Notes: a model not told the origin generated them from the sequence alone. DNA of 56,840 nt from Wagnerdoeblera sp046292685 (GCF_046292685.1 NZ_JBKBQM010000017.1:1-56840), one strand, 5' to 3'; shown: positions 1 through 9,951, counted from the stretch's first letter. Program-made: numbers and translations.

Positions 1-1245
1 GCCCATCAGCGTATCCCAGCCGTTGCCGCCATGGACCAGATCGTTGCCGAAGCCGCCGCCGGCGCCGTCGCCCCAGGCGGCGGTGCGCAGGGTATCCTGC
101 CCGTCGCCACCCCAGAGCCGGTTGCGCTGGCCGTCGAGCGCCTCGATCAGGTCGTCGCCGGCGCCGCCGCCCAGCGTGTCGCTGCCGCTGCCGCCCGACA
201 GGGTGTCGTTGCCCGGGCCGGCCCAGACCTCGTTGTTGCCGGCGCGCAAGGTGACCCGGTCGTGGCCGGCGCCGCCCCAGATGGTATCGCGCCCGCCCCA
301 GGCCGCGCCTTCGAACAGGTCGTCGCCGTCGCCGCCGATCAGCAGGTTGTTGCCTTGCAACCCGCGCAGCGTGTCGTTGCCGGCACCGCCGGTCAGCGTA
401 TCGTTCAGCGGGCCGCCCAGGATCAGGTCGGCGCCGGCCCCGCCCGCCAGGCTGTTGGCGCTGCCGGTGCCCGGGATGATGTCGTCGCCGGGGCCGGCGG
501 CCAGAACGAAGGTCCAGCCCTGATAGGCCCAGGTCCAGCCGGTCAGGTCGCGGGGCGCGCCGTAAAGGTGTTGCAGGGCCTGCACGTCGAACGGGGAATA
601 GACGCGCAGGTTGCTGCTGGACCAGCTGTAGGACATGAGGGTGTTTTCGGTGCGGTCCAGATCGGGGGCCAGCACAAGGCCGCCGTCGAACGGGTGTTTC
701 AGCCCCACGGCATGGCCCAGTTCGTGCAGCAGCACCTGAAAGCTGGCGCTGCCGGGGGCAAAGCTGTCGGCGCGGTTCATCACCAGCGTGCCGCGGCCCA
801 CGCCCCAGTCGCCCACCGACGGATAGTTCGACCAGCCGGCCCAGGTCGAGCCGCTGGCACCGTGGAAGTCGACCATCGCGGTATCGGCCGTGGTTTCGAC
901 GAAGACCACCCCCGCGGTGGCCGCCAGCTGCGCCAGCGCGGCCCGGGTGGAATCGCGCTGCGCGGTGCCGAAGGACCAGACCTCGGTCACGGCATAGGCC
1001 ACCGCGTCCAGCGGCGGCAGCTGGTCGCTTTCCAGAAAGCGGTAGCTGACAAAGACCGGCGCCCCCGGTTGCGGCAGCAAGGCGTTGAAGCGGGTGCCGG
1101 GATAGTCGAGATAGGCCAGCAAGGCGGTGTAGTCGCGCACCTCGGTGGCGGCGGCGGGGGCCAGGCCCGGGCCCCGGGCCAGGCCCGGGGCAGAGGCGCA
1201 CCCCTCGACCCCGACGCAGGACAACTGGAAACAGGACTGGCACAT
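1..1245 (-). CDS. Serralysin-like M10 metalloprotease with RTX repeats (C-terminus cut by window edge)
   Basis: 415 residues are visible from an ATG at 1245; the C-terminus lies beyond base 1. The zinc site HELGHAVGLKH is at residues 174-184 (HExxHxxGxxH), followed by a Met-turn-like LMSYS about 30 residues later, as in serralysin/astacin-type metzincins. From about residue 260 the protein is made of glycine/aspartate nonapeptides (GGxGxDxLx), the calcium-binding RTX beta-roll that goes with type I secretion. There is no Sec signal peptide, consistent with a C-terminal secretion signal that is out of view. The first 16 residues carry four cysteines (C2, C5, C10, C16), unusual for an RTX protease. 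No type I secretion ABC/MFP genes are visible here. The family call is firm; substrate and secretion are inferred. Confidence 0.88.
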   Translation of the reverse strand, partial: MCQSCFQLSCVGVEGCASAPGLARGPGLAPAAATEVRDYTALLAYLDYPGTRFNALLPQPGAPVFVSYRFLESDQLPPLDAVAYAVTEVWSFGTAQRDSTRAALAQLAATAGVVFVETTADTAMVDFHGASGSTWAGWSNYPSVGDWGVGRGTLVMNRADSFAPGSASFQVLLHELGHAVGLKHPFDGGLVLAPDLDRTENTLMSYSWSSSNLRVYSPFDVQALQHLYGAPRDLTGWTWAYQGWTFVLAAGPGDDIIPGTGSANSLAGGAGADLILGGPLNDTLTGGAGNDTLRGLQGNNLLIGGDGDDLFEGAAWGGRDTIWGGAGHDRVTLRAGNNEVWAGPGNDTLSGGSGSDTLGGGAGDDLIEALDGQRNRLWGGDGQDTLRTAAWGDGAGGGFGNDLVHGGNGWDTLMG

Positions 1246-1359
1246 GGGGGCTCTCCGGGGCGCGTTGCCGCGACAGTCGCAGAACGGGGGGGGGGCGATC
1301 AAGCGTTTCGCCGGGGGCGGCGCGGCAGTGCCGCGCAGCAGCATGGCTTGGCAGCCCGC

Positions 1360-1381
1360 GCAATAGTTGCGAAACAATTGC
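1360..1381. promoter_or_regulatory. Interrupted 22-bp palindrome upstream of prpE (operator candidate)
   Basis: Outer arms GCAAT / ATTGC are perfect and 18 of 22 positions are symmetric. It lies 54 bp before the prpE start codon in the 190-bp gap to the divergent protease gene. Its GCAA/TTGC half-sites resemble the TTTGCAAA-type sites known for short-chain fatty acyl-CoA regulators of Rhodobacter and Corynebacterium (PccR/RamB group). That link is inference. Confidence 0.4.
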
Positions 1382-1435
1382 GTGTCACGGCGCAGGCCGA
1401 GTCACGCGCCGCAGTGCCGCAAGGGGGACAACCGC

Positions 1436-3328
1436 ATGAGCTACGCATCCGTCTATTCCGCATGGGCCGCCGACCCCGAAGCCTGGTGGATGGACCAGGC
1501 CCGGGCGATCGACTGGGTGCGCCCGCCCAGCCGGGCGCTGTTCGCCGAGAACGGCCCTTGCGGCGAATGGTTCGCGGACGGGCTGGTCAACGCCTGCTGG
1601 AACGCGGTGGACCGCCATGTGCAGGCGGGGCGCGGCGCGCAGGTGGCGATCATCCACGACAGCCCGGTGACGGGCACCGTGCACAAGATCACCTTTGCCG
1701 AATTGCAGGAGCGCGTGGCACGGCTGGCCGGCGCGCTGGCGCGGCAAGGCATCGCCAAGGGCGACCGGGTGATCGTCTACATGCCGATGGTGCCCGAGGC
1801 GCTGGAGGCGATGCTGGCCTGCGCGCGGATCGGTGCCATTCACTCGGTGGTGTTCGGCGGCTTTGCCGCGGCGGAGCTGGCAACGCGGATCGACGATGCC
1901 AGGCCCCGCGCGATCATCGCCGCCAGCTGCGGGGTCGAGCCCAACCGCGTGGTGCATTACAAGCCCTTGCTGGACGGCGCGATCGAGCTGGCGGCGCACA
2001 AGCCCGAGTTCTGCGTGATCTTCCAGCGCGAGCAGGAGGTGGCGAAGCTGGTCGAAGGGCGCGACCATGAATGGCACAGCTTCCAGTATGGCGCCGAGCC
2101 TGCCGCCTGCCTGCCGGTCGAAGGCAACCACCCGGCCTATATCCTTTACACCTCGGGCACCACGGGCCAGCCCAAGGGCGTGGTGCGCCACACCGCCGGG
2201 CATCTGGTGGCGCTGCACTGGTCGATGAAGAACATCTATGGCGTGAACCCCGGCGAGGTGTTCTGGGCCGCCTCCGACGTGGGCTGGGTCGTGGGGCACA
2301 GCTACATCTGCTATGGGCCGCTGGTGCATGGCAACACCACCATCGTGTTCGAAGGCAAGCCGGTGGGCACGCCCGATGCCGGCACCTTCTGGCGGGTGAT
2401 CCGCGACCACAAGGTGGCCAGCTTCTTTACCGCGCCGACCGCCTTCCGCGCCATCAAGCGCGACGACCCCGAAGGCAAGCTGGTGGGCAACTACGACCTG
2501 TCGTCGTTGCGGGCGCTGTTCCTTGCGGGCGAACGGGCCGACCCCGATACCATCGTCTGGGCGCAGACCAGGCTGGGTGTGCCGGTGATCGACCACTGGT
2601 GGCAGACCGAAACCGGCTGGGCCATCGCCGCCAACCCCGTGGGGGTGGAACTGCTGCCGGTGAAACTCGGTTCGCCGTCCGTCGCCATGCCGGGCTATGA
2701 CGTGCAGGTTCTGGACGAAGGCGGCCATCCGGTGCCTGCGGGCACGCTGGGCGCGATTGCGGTGAAGCTGCCCTTGCCCCCCGGCACGCTGCCCACGCTG
2801 TGGAACGCCGAGGACCGGTTCCGCAAATCCTACCTCGCGCATTTCCCCGGCTATTACGAAACCGGCGATGCCGGCTACAAGGACGAGGACGGATACCTTT
2901 ACATCATGGCGCGCACCGACGACGTCATCAACGTCGCCGGGCACCGGCTTTCGACCGGCGCGATGGAGGAGGTGCTGGCCGGCCACCCGGATGTGGCCGA
3001 ATGCGCGGTGATCGGGGCCGGCGATGCGCTGAAGGGGCAGGTGCCGGTCGGGTTCCTGTGCCTGAACAAGGGCTGCAACCGCCCCCATGCCGAGATCGTC
3101 GCCGAAAGCGTCAAGCTGATCCGCGACCGCATCGGCCCGGTGGCCGATTTCAAGAAGGCGGTGGTGGTGGACCGGCTGCCCAAGACGCGCTCGGGCAAGA
3201 TCCTGCGCGCCACCATGGTCAAGATCGCCGATGGCGAGGCGTTCAAGGTGCCCGCCACCATCGACGACCCGGCGATCCTGGACGAGATCCGCGAGGCGCT
3301 GCGCACCATCGGCTACGCCTGCACCTGA
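1436..3328 (+). CDS. prpE: Propionate--CoA ligase PrpE
   Basis: ATP-dependent AMP-forming ligase that converts propionate and CoA to propionyl-CoA in the cytoplasm. The 630-residue length fits PrpE (about 628) rather than the longer Acs. Visible motifs: the adenylate-binding P-loop YTSGTTGQPKG at 238-248, WWQTETG in the middle, YYETGD before the hinge, and PKTRSGKILR near the C-terminus with the catalytic lysine at about residue 588. The N-terminal AVDRH and DSPVTGT segments are PrpE-like. The ATG at 1436 is preceded by AAGGGGGAC; an upstream in-frame extension to 1367 has no family similarity and was left out. It stands alone, with no methylcitrate cycle genes nearby, and fits with the valine catabolic genes at 23-29 kb that also yield propionyl-CoA. 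Confidence 0.93.
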   Translation: MSYASVYSAWAADPEAWWMDQARAIDWVRPPSRALFAENGPCGEWFADGLVNACWNAVDRHVQAGRGAQVAIIHDSPVTGTVHKITFAELQERVARLAGALARQGIAKGDRVIVYMPMVPEALEAMLACARIGAIHSVVFGGFAAAELATRIDDARPRAIIAASCGVEPNRVVHYKPLLDGAIELAAHKPEFCVIFQREQEVAKLVEGRDHEWHSFQYGAEPAACLPVEGNHPAYILYTSGTTGQPKGVVRHTAGHLVALHWSMKNIYGVNPGEVFWAASDVGWVVGHSYICYGPLVHGNTTIVFEGKPVGTPDAGTFWRVIRDHKVASFFTAPTAFRAIKRDDPEGKLVGNYDLSSLRALFLAGERADPDTIVWAQTRLGVPVIDHWWQTETGWAIAANPVGVELLPVKLGSPSVAMPGYDVQVLDEGGHPVPAGTLGAIAVKLPLPPGTLPTLWNAEDRFRKSYLAHFPGYYETGDAGYKDEDGYLYIMARTDDVINVAGHRLSTGAMEEVLAGHPDVAECAVIGAGDALKGQVPVGFLCLNKGCNRPHAEIVAESVKLIRDRIGPVADFKKAVVVDRLPKTRSGKILRATMVKIADGEAFKVPATIDDPAILDEIREALRTIGYACT

Positions 3329-3496
3329 CCGGCGGCGGTCGGGGCGGGGCGGGGCGCCCCTGCGCGCGCCCTGGCCCGACACAAACCTGTGCGGTTTGCA
3401 ACCTTGGGGCTTTTCTGCGCCGACGCACTCGCCTAGGCTGAGCGCAAGGCCGGCCCTGCCCCGCCGGCCACCGCCGACCCCAGACCGCGAGGCGCC

Positions 3497-3901
3497 ATGA
3501 ACACCGAACCGCTGCGCCGCCCCCCGCAAGGCGAAGGCGCCGGCCGCAACCCGCCGCTGGCGCTGGACCAAGACCGCTTCGACCATCTGATGCAGGTGGC
3601 CGGTGCCCATGCCGAAGACCTGCTGCGCCAGCTGCTGATCGACCTGGAACAGGTGCATGCCCAGCTGCTGGCGACGGCCGAGGCGCCCGACCCGGGCGTC
3701 GTGCGGGCGCAGGCCCATGTGCTGGTGGCGCTGGCCGGGGCGACCGGCGCGGGGAAGGTGCAGGACCTGGCCCAGGCGCTGAACGCCACCGCGCACCACC
3801 AGTCGGGGCCGGAGCTGCGCGCGGCCGTGGCGGGGGTGCTGGGGCCGCTCGAAGCGCTGCTGGCCTTTCTGGCGGCGCGGCTGGACGGGATGGGCGGATG
3901 A
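3497..3901 (+). CDS. Hpt-like small histidine phosphotransfer protein (candidate)
   Basis: 134-residue, mostly helical Ala/Leu-rich protein without signal peptide. Residues 74-85 (HVLVALAGATGA) match the Hpt core HxLKGxAxxxGA, giving H74 as candidate phospho-acceptor, followed by an amphipathic helix. The usual lysine and glycine after the histidine are replaced by V77 and A78, so activity is not certain. Its TGA overlaps the ATG of the sigma-54 response regulator (ATGA), so the two are translationally coupled. An Hpt protein next to a NtrC-type regulator recalls the LuxU-LuxO phosphorelay. The match is one motif plus context, so the call is moderate. Confidence 0.55.
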   Translation: MNTEPLRRPPQGEGAGRNPPLALDQDRFDHLMQVAGAHAEDLLRQLLIDLEQVHAQLLATAEAPDPGVVRAQAHVLVALAGATGAGKVQDLAQALNATAHHQSGPELRAAVAGVLGPLEALLAFLAARLDGMGG

Positions 3902-5280
3902 CCGATCCGCGCCCGTTGCTGCTGGTCGAGGACACGCCGTCCTTGCAACTGGTCTATCGCGCGGTGCTGGAAGCCGCGGGGCACGCGGTGGAACTGGCCG
4001 GCACCGCGGCCGACGGGCTGGCGCTGTTCCGGCGGCTGGAGCCCGATTGCGTGTTGCTGGACATCATGTTGCCCGACCGCGACGGGCTGGCACTGATGCG
4101 CGACATGCTGGCCGAACGGCCGGGAACGCGGGTGATCGTCATCACCTCGAACGGGTCGATCAACAAGGCGGTCGAGGCGATGCGCGCCGGCGCGCAGGAT
4201 TTCCTGGTCAAGCCCTTCGACGAGGCGCGTTTCGTGGCGGCGGTGGAAAACGCCTTGCGCGCCGGCGGCGGGGCCGCGCCGCGCAGCGGGGCCGCGGCAG
4301 CGGCGATTCCGGGCCTTGCCGGGCAATCGGAGCCGATGCAGGCGGTGGCGGCGCGCATCCGGTCGGTCGCGCGGTCGATGGCATCGGTGTTCATCACCGG
4401 CGAAAGCGGCACCGGCAAGGAACTGGCGGCGCAGGCGGTGCACGACCTGAGCCCGCGCGCCCGGGGGCCGTTCATCGCGCTGAACTGCGGCGCGATTCCG
4501 CCCGACCTGCTGGAATCCGAGGTCTTCGGCCATGTGCGCGGGGCGTTCACCGGCGCGGTCAGCGACAAGCCCGGTGCAGCGGTGGCAGCCGATGGCGGCA
4601 CGCTGTTTCTGGACGAGATCTGCGAGATGGACCTGGGCCTGCAACCCAAGCTGCTGCGGTTTCTGCAGACCTCGAGCGTGACGCCGGTGGGTTCGACCCG
4701 GCCGCGCAAGGTGGATGTGCGCATCGTCTGCGCCACAAACCGCGACCCTCTGGAACAGGTGCGCGCCGGGCGGTTCCGCGAGGATCTGTATTACCGCCTG
4801 CACGTGGTGCCCATCCACATGCCGCCCTTGCGCGAGCGCGGCGACGACGTGATCGAGATTGCGCAGGCCGCCTTGCGCCGATTTGCCGCCGAGGAGGGCC
4901 GCCGCTTTGCCGACCTGTCGCCCGAGGTGCAGGCGCTGTTCCGCCGGCTGCCCTGGCCGGGCAATGTGCGGCAGGTGCTGAACGTGATGCGCAACGTGGT
5001 GGTGCTGCACGACGGGCCGGCGGTGACGCTGGACATGCTGCCGCAGGAGGCGCTGCTGCCGCCCGGGCCGGCGCCGGTGCCCCCCCCTGCCCCCTTGCCC
5101 GCCGCGGCGCCGCCGGACCTGGGCCAGATGCTGGCCGGGCGCACGCTGGCCGAGATCGAGCGGCTGGCGATCGAGGCGGCGATCGCGCGGCACGGCGGAT
5201 CGTTGCCGCGGGCGGCGCGCGAGCTGGGGGTGGCGGCCTCGACCCTGTATCGCAAGCGCGAGGCCTGGACGGCCGGTTGA
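3898..5280 (+). CDS. Sigma-54-dependent response regulator (NtrC/LuxO type)
   Basis: 460 residues with three domains in order. Receiver domain: acidic E11/D12, phospho-acceptor D55, K105. AAA+ domain: Walker A GESGTGKE 168-175, the sigma-54 contact loop GAFTGA 215-220, Walker B TLFLDE 235-240, and LPWPGNVRQ near the end. C-terminal Fis-type helix-turn-helix follows a proline-rich linker. All key motifs are intact, so it should activate RpoN-dependent promoters when phosphorylated. It overlaps the upstream Hpt-like gene by 4 bases and probably takes phosphate from it. No sensor kinase is adjacent, so the input kinase must be elsewhere. Target genes cannot be told from the window. Confidence 0.92.
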   Translation: MTDPRPLLLVEDTPSLQLVYRAVLEAAGHAVELAGTAADGLALFRRLEPDCVLLDIMLPDRDGLALMRDMLAERPGTRVIVITSNGSINKAVEAMRAGAQDFLVKPFDEARFVAAVENALRAGGGAAPRSGAAAAAIPGLAGQSEPMQAVAARIRSVARSMASVFITGESGTGKELAAQAVHDLSPRARGPFIALNCGAIPPDLLESEVFGHVRGAFTGAVSDKPGAAVAADGGTLFLDEICEMDLGLQPKLLRFLQTSSVTPVGSTRPRKVDVRIVCATNRDPLEQVRAGRFREDLYYRLHVVPIHMPPLRERGDDVIEIAQAALRRFAAEEGRRFADLSPEVQALFRRLPWPGNVRQVLNVMRNVVVLHDGPAVTLDMLPQEALLPPGPAPVPPPAPLPAAAPPDLGQMLAGRTLAEIERLAIEAAIARHGGSLPRAARELGVAASTLYRKREAWTAG

Positions 5281-5282
5281 AA

Positions 5283-5352
5283 GGGGGGCTGTCTGCCCCC
5301 CTCTGCGGCTGCGCCGCATTCACCCCCCGAGGATATTTCGGCAAGGTGAAAG
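5283..5352 (+). repeat. Composite intergenic repeat, copy A
   Basis: A G6/C6 hairpin (5283-5301) is followed by a C-run, GGATATTT (5331-5338) and AAGGTGAAAG (5343-5352). It sits between the convergent sigma-54 regulator and uvrA genes. The same arrangement recurs at five other places in the window. Confidence 0.75.
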
Positions 5353-5359
5353 GGGGCGG

Positions 5360-8218
<2,859 letters not shown>

Positions 8219-8286
8219 GACAGCACCCCCGCAGGCCCGAGGCCGAGAGATAGCGGGATTTTCCGGGAAGGCCAATCGGAAAGCGT

Positions 8287-8301
8287 GAACGATTGGAGAA
8301 C
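8287..8301 (-). promoter_or_regulatory. SOS (LexA) box upstream of uvrA
   Basis: In the uvrA direction the sequence is GTTC, seven bases, GTTC (GAAC at 8287-8290 and 8298-8301 on the plus strand). This is the exact direct-repeat LexA box of Rhodobacter-type alphaproteobacteria. It lies 69 bp upstream of the uvrA ATG, where it could cover the -10 region. Confidence 0.85.
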
Positions 8302-8331
8302 AGTTGCGCAGGAAACGCAAGGCTCGCATGC

Positions 8332-8353
8332 AATATTCAATAACGCGAATATT
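8332..8353 (+). promoter_or_regulatory. ATTC-N8-GAAT palindrome, SqrR/BigR-like operator upstream of the rhodanese gene
   Basis: Arms AATATTC (8332-8338) and GAATATT (8347-8353) are perfect over 7 bp with an 8-bp spacer, in a short AT-rich patch. The core ATTC-N8-GAAT is the operator I know for the persulfide-sensing ArsR-type repressors SqrR/BigR. It is 79 bp before the rhodanese ATG. Confidence 0.6.
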
Positions 8354-8431
8354 TTCTTGCCAGCGGTCTTGCGCCTGCGGCAGGATCGCCCCAGATCACA
8401 GCCAACCCAAACCCCCGAAAGGTTGCTTCAG

Positions 8432-8803
8432 ATGTTCGGATTTGCCCGCAACGCCGGCCCGCGCGTCGGCCGGATTTCCCCGCAAGACTGTGTGGCGCGT
8501 CACGCCCGCGGCGAATTGACCGTGGTCGATGTGCGCGACATTTCCGAGCTGCGCGCCAGCGGCACTGCCTCGGGCGGGGTGCATGCGCCGCTGATGCGGC
8601 TGGCCGACCTGGCCGACCCGCGCCACCCCGACCACAACCCGGCGCTGGACCCCGATGCCCCGGTGGCGGTGTTCTGCGCCTCGGGCGGGCGGTCGGCGAT
8701 GGCGGCGGAGATCCTGCTGAACCTGGGCTACCGCGAGGTTTACAACCTGGGCGGCTTCCACGCCTGGACGGCGGGCGGCGGCAAGGTGCACCGCCCGGCC
8801 TGA
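8432..8803 (+). CDS. Single-domain rhodanese-like sulfurtransferase
   Basis: 123 residues, one rhodanese domain with no signal peptide. The active-site loop is CASGGRS (82-88), with C82 as persulfide-forming cysteine; VVDVRD at 31-36 and YNLGGFHAW near the C-terminus are the other family marks. Such proteins transfer sulfane sulfur to cyanide, thiols or other acceptors in the cytoplasm. The ATG at 8432 follows GAAAGG by 8 bases. It is divergent from uvrA, and the palindrome at 8332-8353 suggests persulfide-responsive control. The physiological acceptor is not known. Confidence 0.9.
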   Translation: MFGFARNAGPRVGRISPQDCVARHARGELTVVDVRDISELRASGTASGGVHAPLMRLADLADPRHPDHNPALDPDAPVAVFCASGGRSAMAAEILLNLGYREVYNLGGFHAWTAGGGKVHRPA

Positions 8804-8825
8804 GACCCGCAAGGCGGGCGGCGCG

Positions 8826-9599
8826 TTACAGCGCCGTCCAGCCGCCATCCACGCTGATCGTGGTGCCGGTGATCTGGGCGGCAGCGTCGGAACACAGGAA
8901 CACCACGGTGCCGCCGACCTGTTCCACGGTGGCGAATTCGCCCGAGGGCTGGCGGGCGAGCATCACCTTTTTCACCACCTCGTCCCGGCCCATGTTGTGC
9001 ACCTGCATCTGGCCGGGGATCTGCGCCTCGACCAGCGGGGTCAGCACGTAGCCCGGGCAGATCGCGTTGCAGGTGATGCCTTGCCCGGCACATTCCAGCG
9101 CCACGGTCTTGGACAGGCCGACCACCCCGTGCTTGGCGGCGACATAGGCCGACTTGAAGGGGCTGGCGGTCAGCCCGTGCGCCGAGGCGATGTTGACCAC
9201 CCGGCCCCAGCCGCGCGCGCGCATGCCCGGCAAGGCGGCCGCGGTGGTGTGGAAGGCCGAACTGAGGTTGATGGCGATGATCGCATCCCAACGCTCGGTC
9301 GGAAACTCCTCGATCGGGGCGACATGCTGGATGCCGGCGTTGTTGACCAGGATGTCGCAGCCGCCGGCGGTTTCCACCAGCGCGCGGCACTGGGCGGGGC
9401 TCGCCATGTCGGCCGCGATGTAGCGCACCGCGACGCCGTGTTCGGCGGCCAGTTGCGCGGCCAGGGCGTGATCCTCGGGCCGGTCGGTGAACGAGTTGAT
9501 GACGAGGTTGCAGCCCGCCCGCGCCAGTTCCACCGCGATACCCAGACCGATACCCGAGTTCGACCCGGTCACGATCGCGTGTTTGCCCTTCAGTTGCAT
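8826..9599 (-). CDS. bdhA: 3-hydroxybutyrate dehydrogenase (short-chain dehydrogenase)
   Basis: 257-residue SDR protein oxidising (R)-3-hydroxybutyrate to acetoacetate with NAD+, a step in use of poly-3-hydroxybutyrate. Motifs: cofactor loop TGSNSGIGLGIA (about 10-21), NNAG near 88, catalytic Ser in NIASAHG, YVAAK with the Tyr/Lys pair, and CPGYVLTPLVE after it. The QMQVHNM region and length match bacterial BdhA better than general SDRs. The ATG at 9599 follows an AGGGAGG site. No phasin or PHB synthase gene is near. The SDR assignment is certain, the substrate likely. Confidence 0.88.
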   Translation of the reverse strand: MQLKGKHAIVTGSNSGIGLGIAVELARAGCNLVINSFTDRPEDHALAAQLAAEHGVAVRYIAADMASPAQCRALVETAGGCDILVNNAGIQHVAPIEEFPTERWDAIIAINLSSAFHTTAAALPGMRARGWGRVVNIASAHGLTASPFKSAYVAAKHGVVGLSKTVALECAGQGITCNAICPGYVLTPLVEAQIPGQMQVHNMGRDEVVKKVMLARQPSGEFATVEQVGGTVVFLCSDAAAQITGTTISVDGGWTAL

Positions 9600-9684
9600 C
9601 GGCGCCTCCCTTGTGTGCAGGCGCAGCATAAGCAATGCGCGGCGCGGCGCCAGAGGGTGCCGCGGGGCGCGATGCGGCGCAGGG

Positions 9685-9701
9685 CGAAAATCTGCCCGTG
9701 T
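9685..9701 (+). repeat. 17-bp repeat, copy 1
   Basis: GGCGAAAATCTGCCCGT is identical to 18054-18070, with no similarity in the flanks. Confidence 0.5.
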
Positions 9702-9731
9702 CAGGCCGGCGGGATGCGGGGGGGCCCAGAA

Positions 9732-9752
9732 ACGCCCGCGCAAGACGGGCGT
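9732..9752 (-). terminator. Second, weaker terminator-like hairpin behind the sRNA candidate
   Basis: ACGCCCG / CGGGCGT stem of 7 bp with a 7-base loop; the minus-strand continuation is TTTCTGGG. It resembles the hairpin at 9770-9792 (same ACGCCCGCGCAAG core) and looks like a duplicated backup terminator. Confidence 0.45.
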
Positions 9753-9764
9753 GCGGGGGGGGCC

Positions 9765-9838
9765 AAAAAAACGCCCGCGCAAGGCGGGCGTTCAGTGTTG
9801 AGGCAGGTTTCATACAGGCAAGAAACCTATCGAGCAGT
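9765..9838 (-). ncRNA. Candidate 74-nt small RNA with own promoter and intrinsic terminator
   Basis: Read on the minus strand. A promoter (TTGGAA, 17 bp, TATAAG) predicts a start at about 9838. The RNA would have a 5' hairpin with perfect arms AGGTTTC / GAAACCT (9828-9822 and 9811-9805, 10-base loop), an 11-12 base single-stranded linker, then a 9-bp GC-rich stem AACGCCCGC / GCGGGCGTT (9792-9770) followed by seven U. That is a canonical Rho-independent end. It has no open frame. It runs away from the ABC binding protein gene toward bdhA. I do not recognise the family; all evidence is structural. Confidence 0.65.
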
Positions 9839-9844
9839 GCTTAC

Positions 9845-9873
9845 CTTATACGCTGCAAGTTGCCGGTTTCCAA
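9845..9873 (-). promoter_or_regulatory. Sigma-70-type promoter for the sRNA candidate
   Basis: On the minus strand TTGGAA (9873-9868), 17-bp spacer, TATAAG (9850-9845): 4/6 and 5/6 matches to consensus, a good promoter for such GC-rich DNA. The predicted start is an A at about 9838. Confidence 0.6.
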
Positions 9874-9951
9874 GCCGAAAATTTGCATGGTGCACAGTGG
9901 GCCGTTATCACGGGGGCCAGCGAAACAAGGGCCGGAGGCAGCGTTTCCACC

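Larger units (their letters stand above)
9600..9951. other. 352-bp intergenic region holding an sRNA candidate and tandem hairpins
   Basis: Between the bdhA start and the ABC binding protein start. It holds a copy of the GGCGAAAATCTGCCCGT repeat (9685-9701), two related hairpins at 9732-9752 and 9770-9792, and a minus-strand promoter at 9845-9873. No protein gene is supported in it. Confidence 0.7.

Noticed and set aside
31..2070. Long plus-strand reading frame opposite the protease gene and through prpE
   Set aside because: It is the antisense of the RTX repeats and then a wrong frame of prpE; composition is Ala/Gly/Arg/Val filler and no domain is visible. High GC makes such long shadow frames common in this window.
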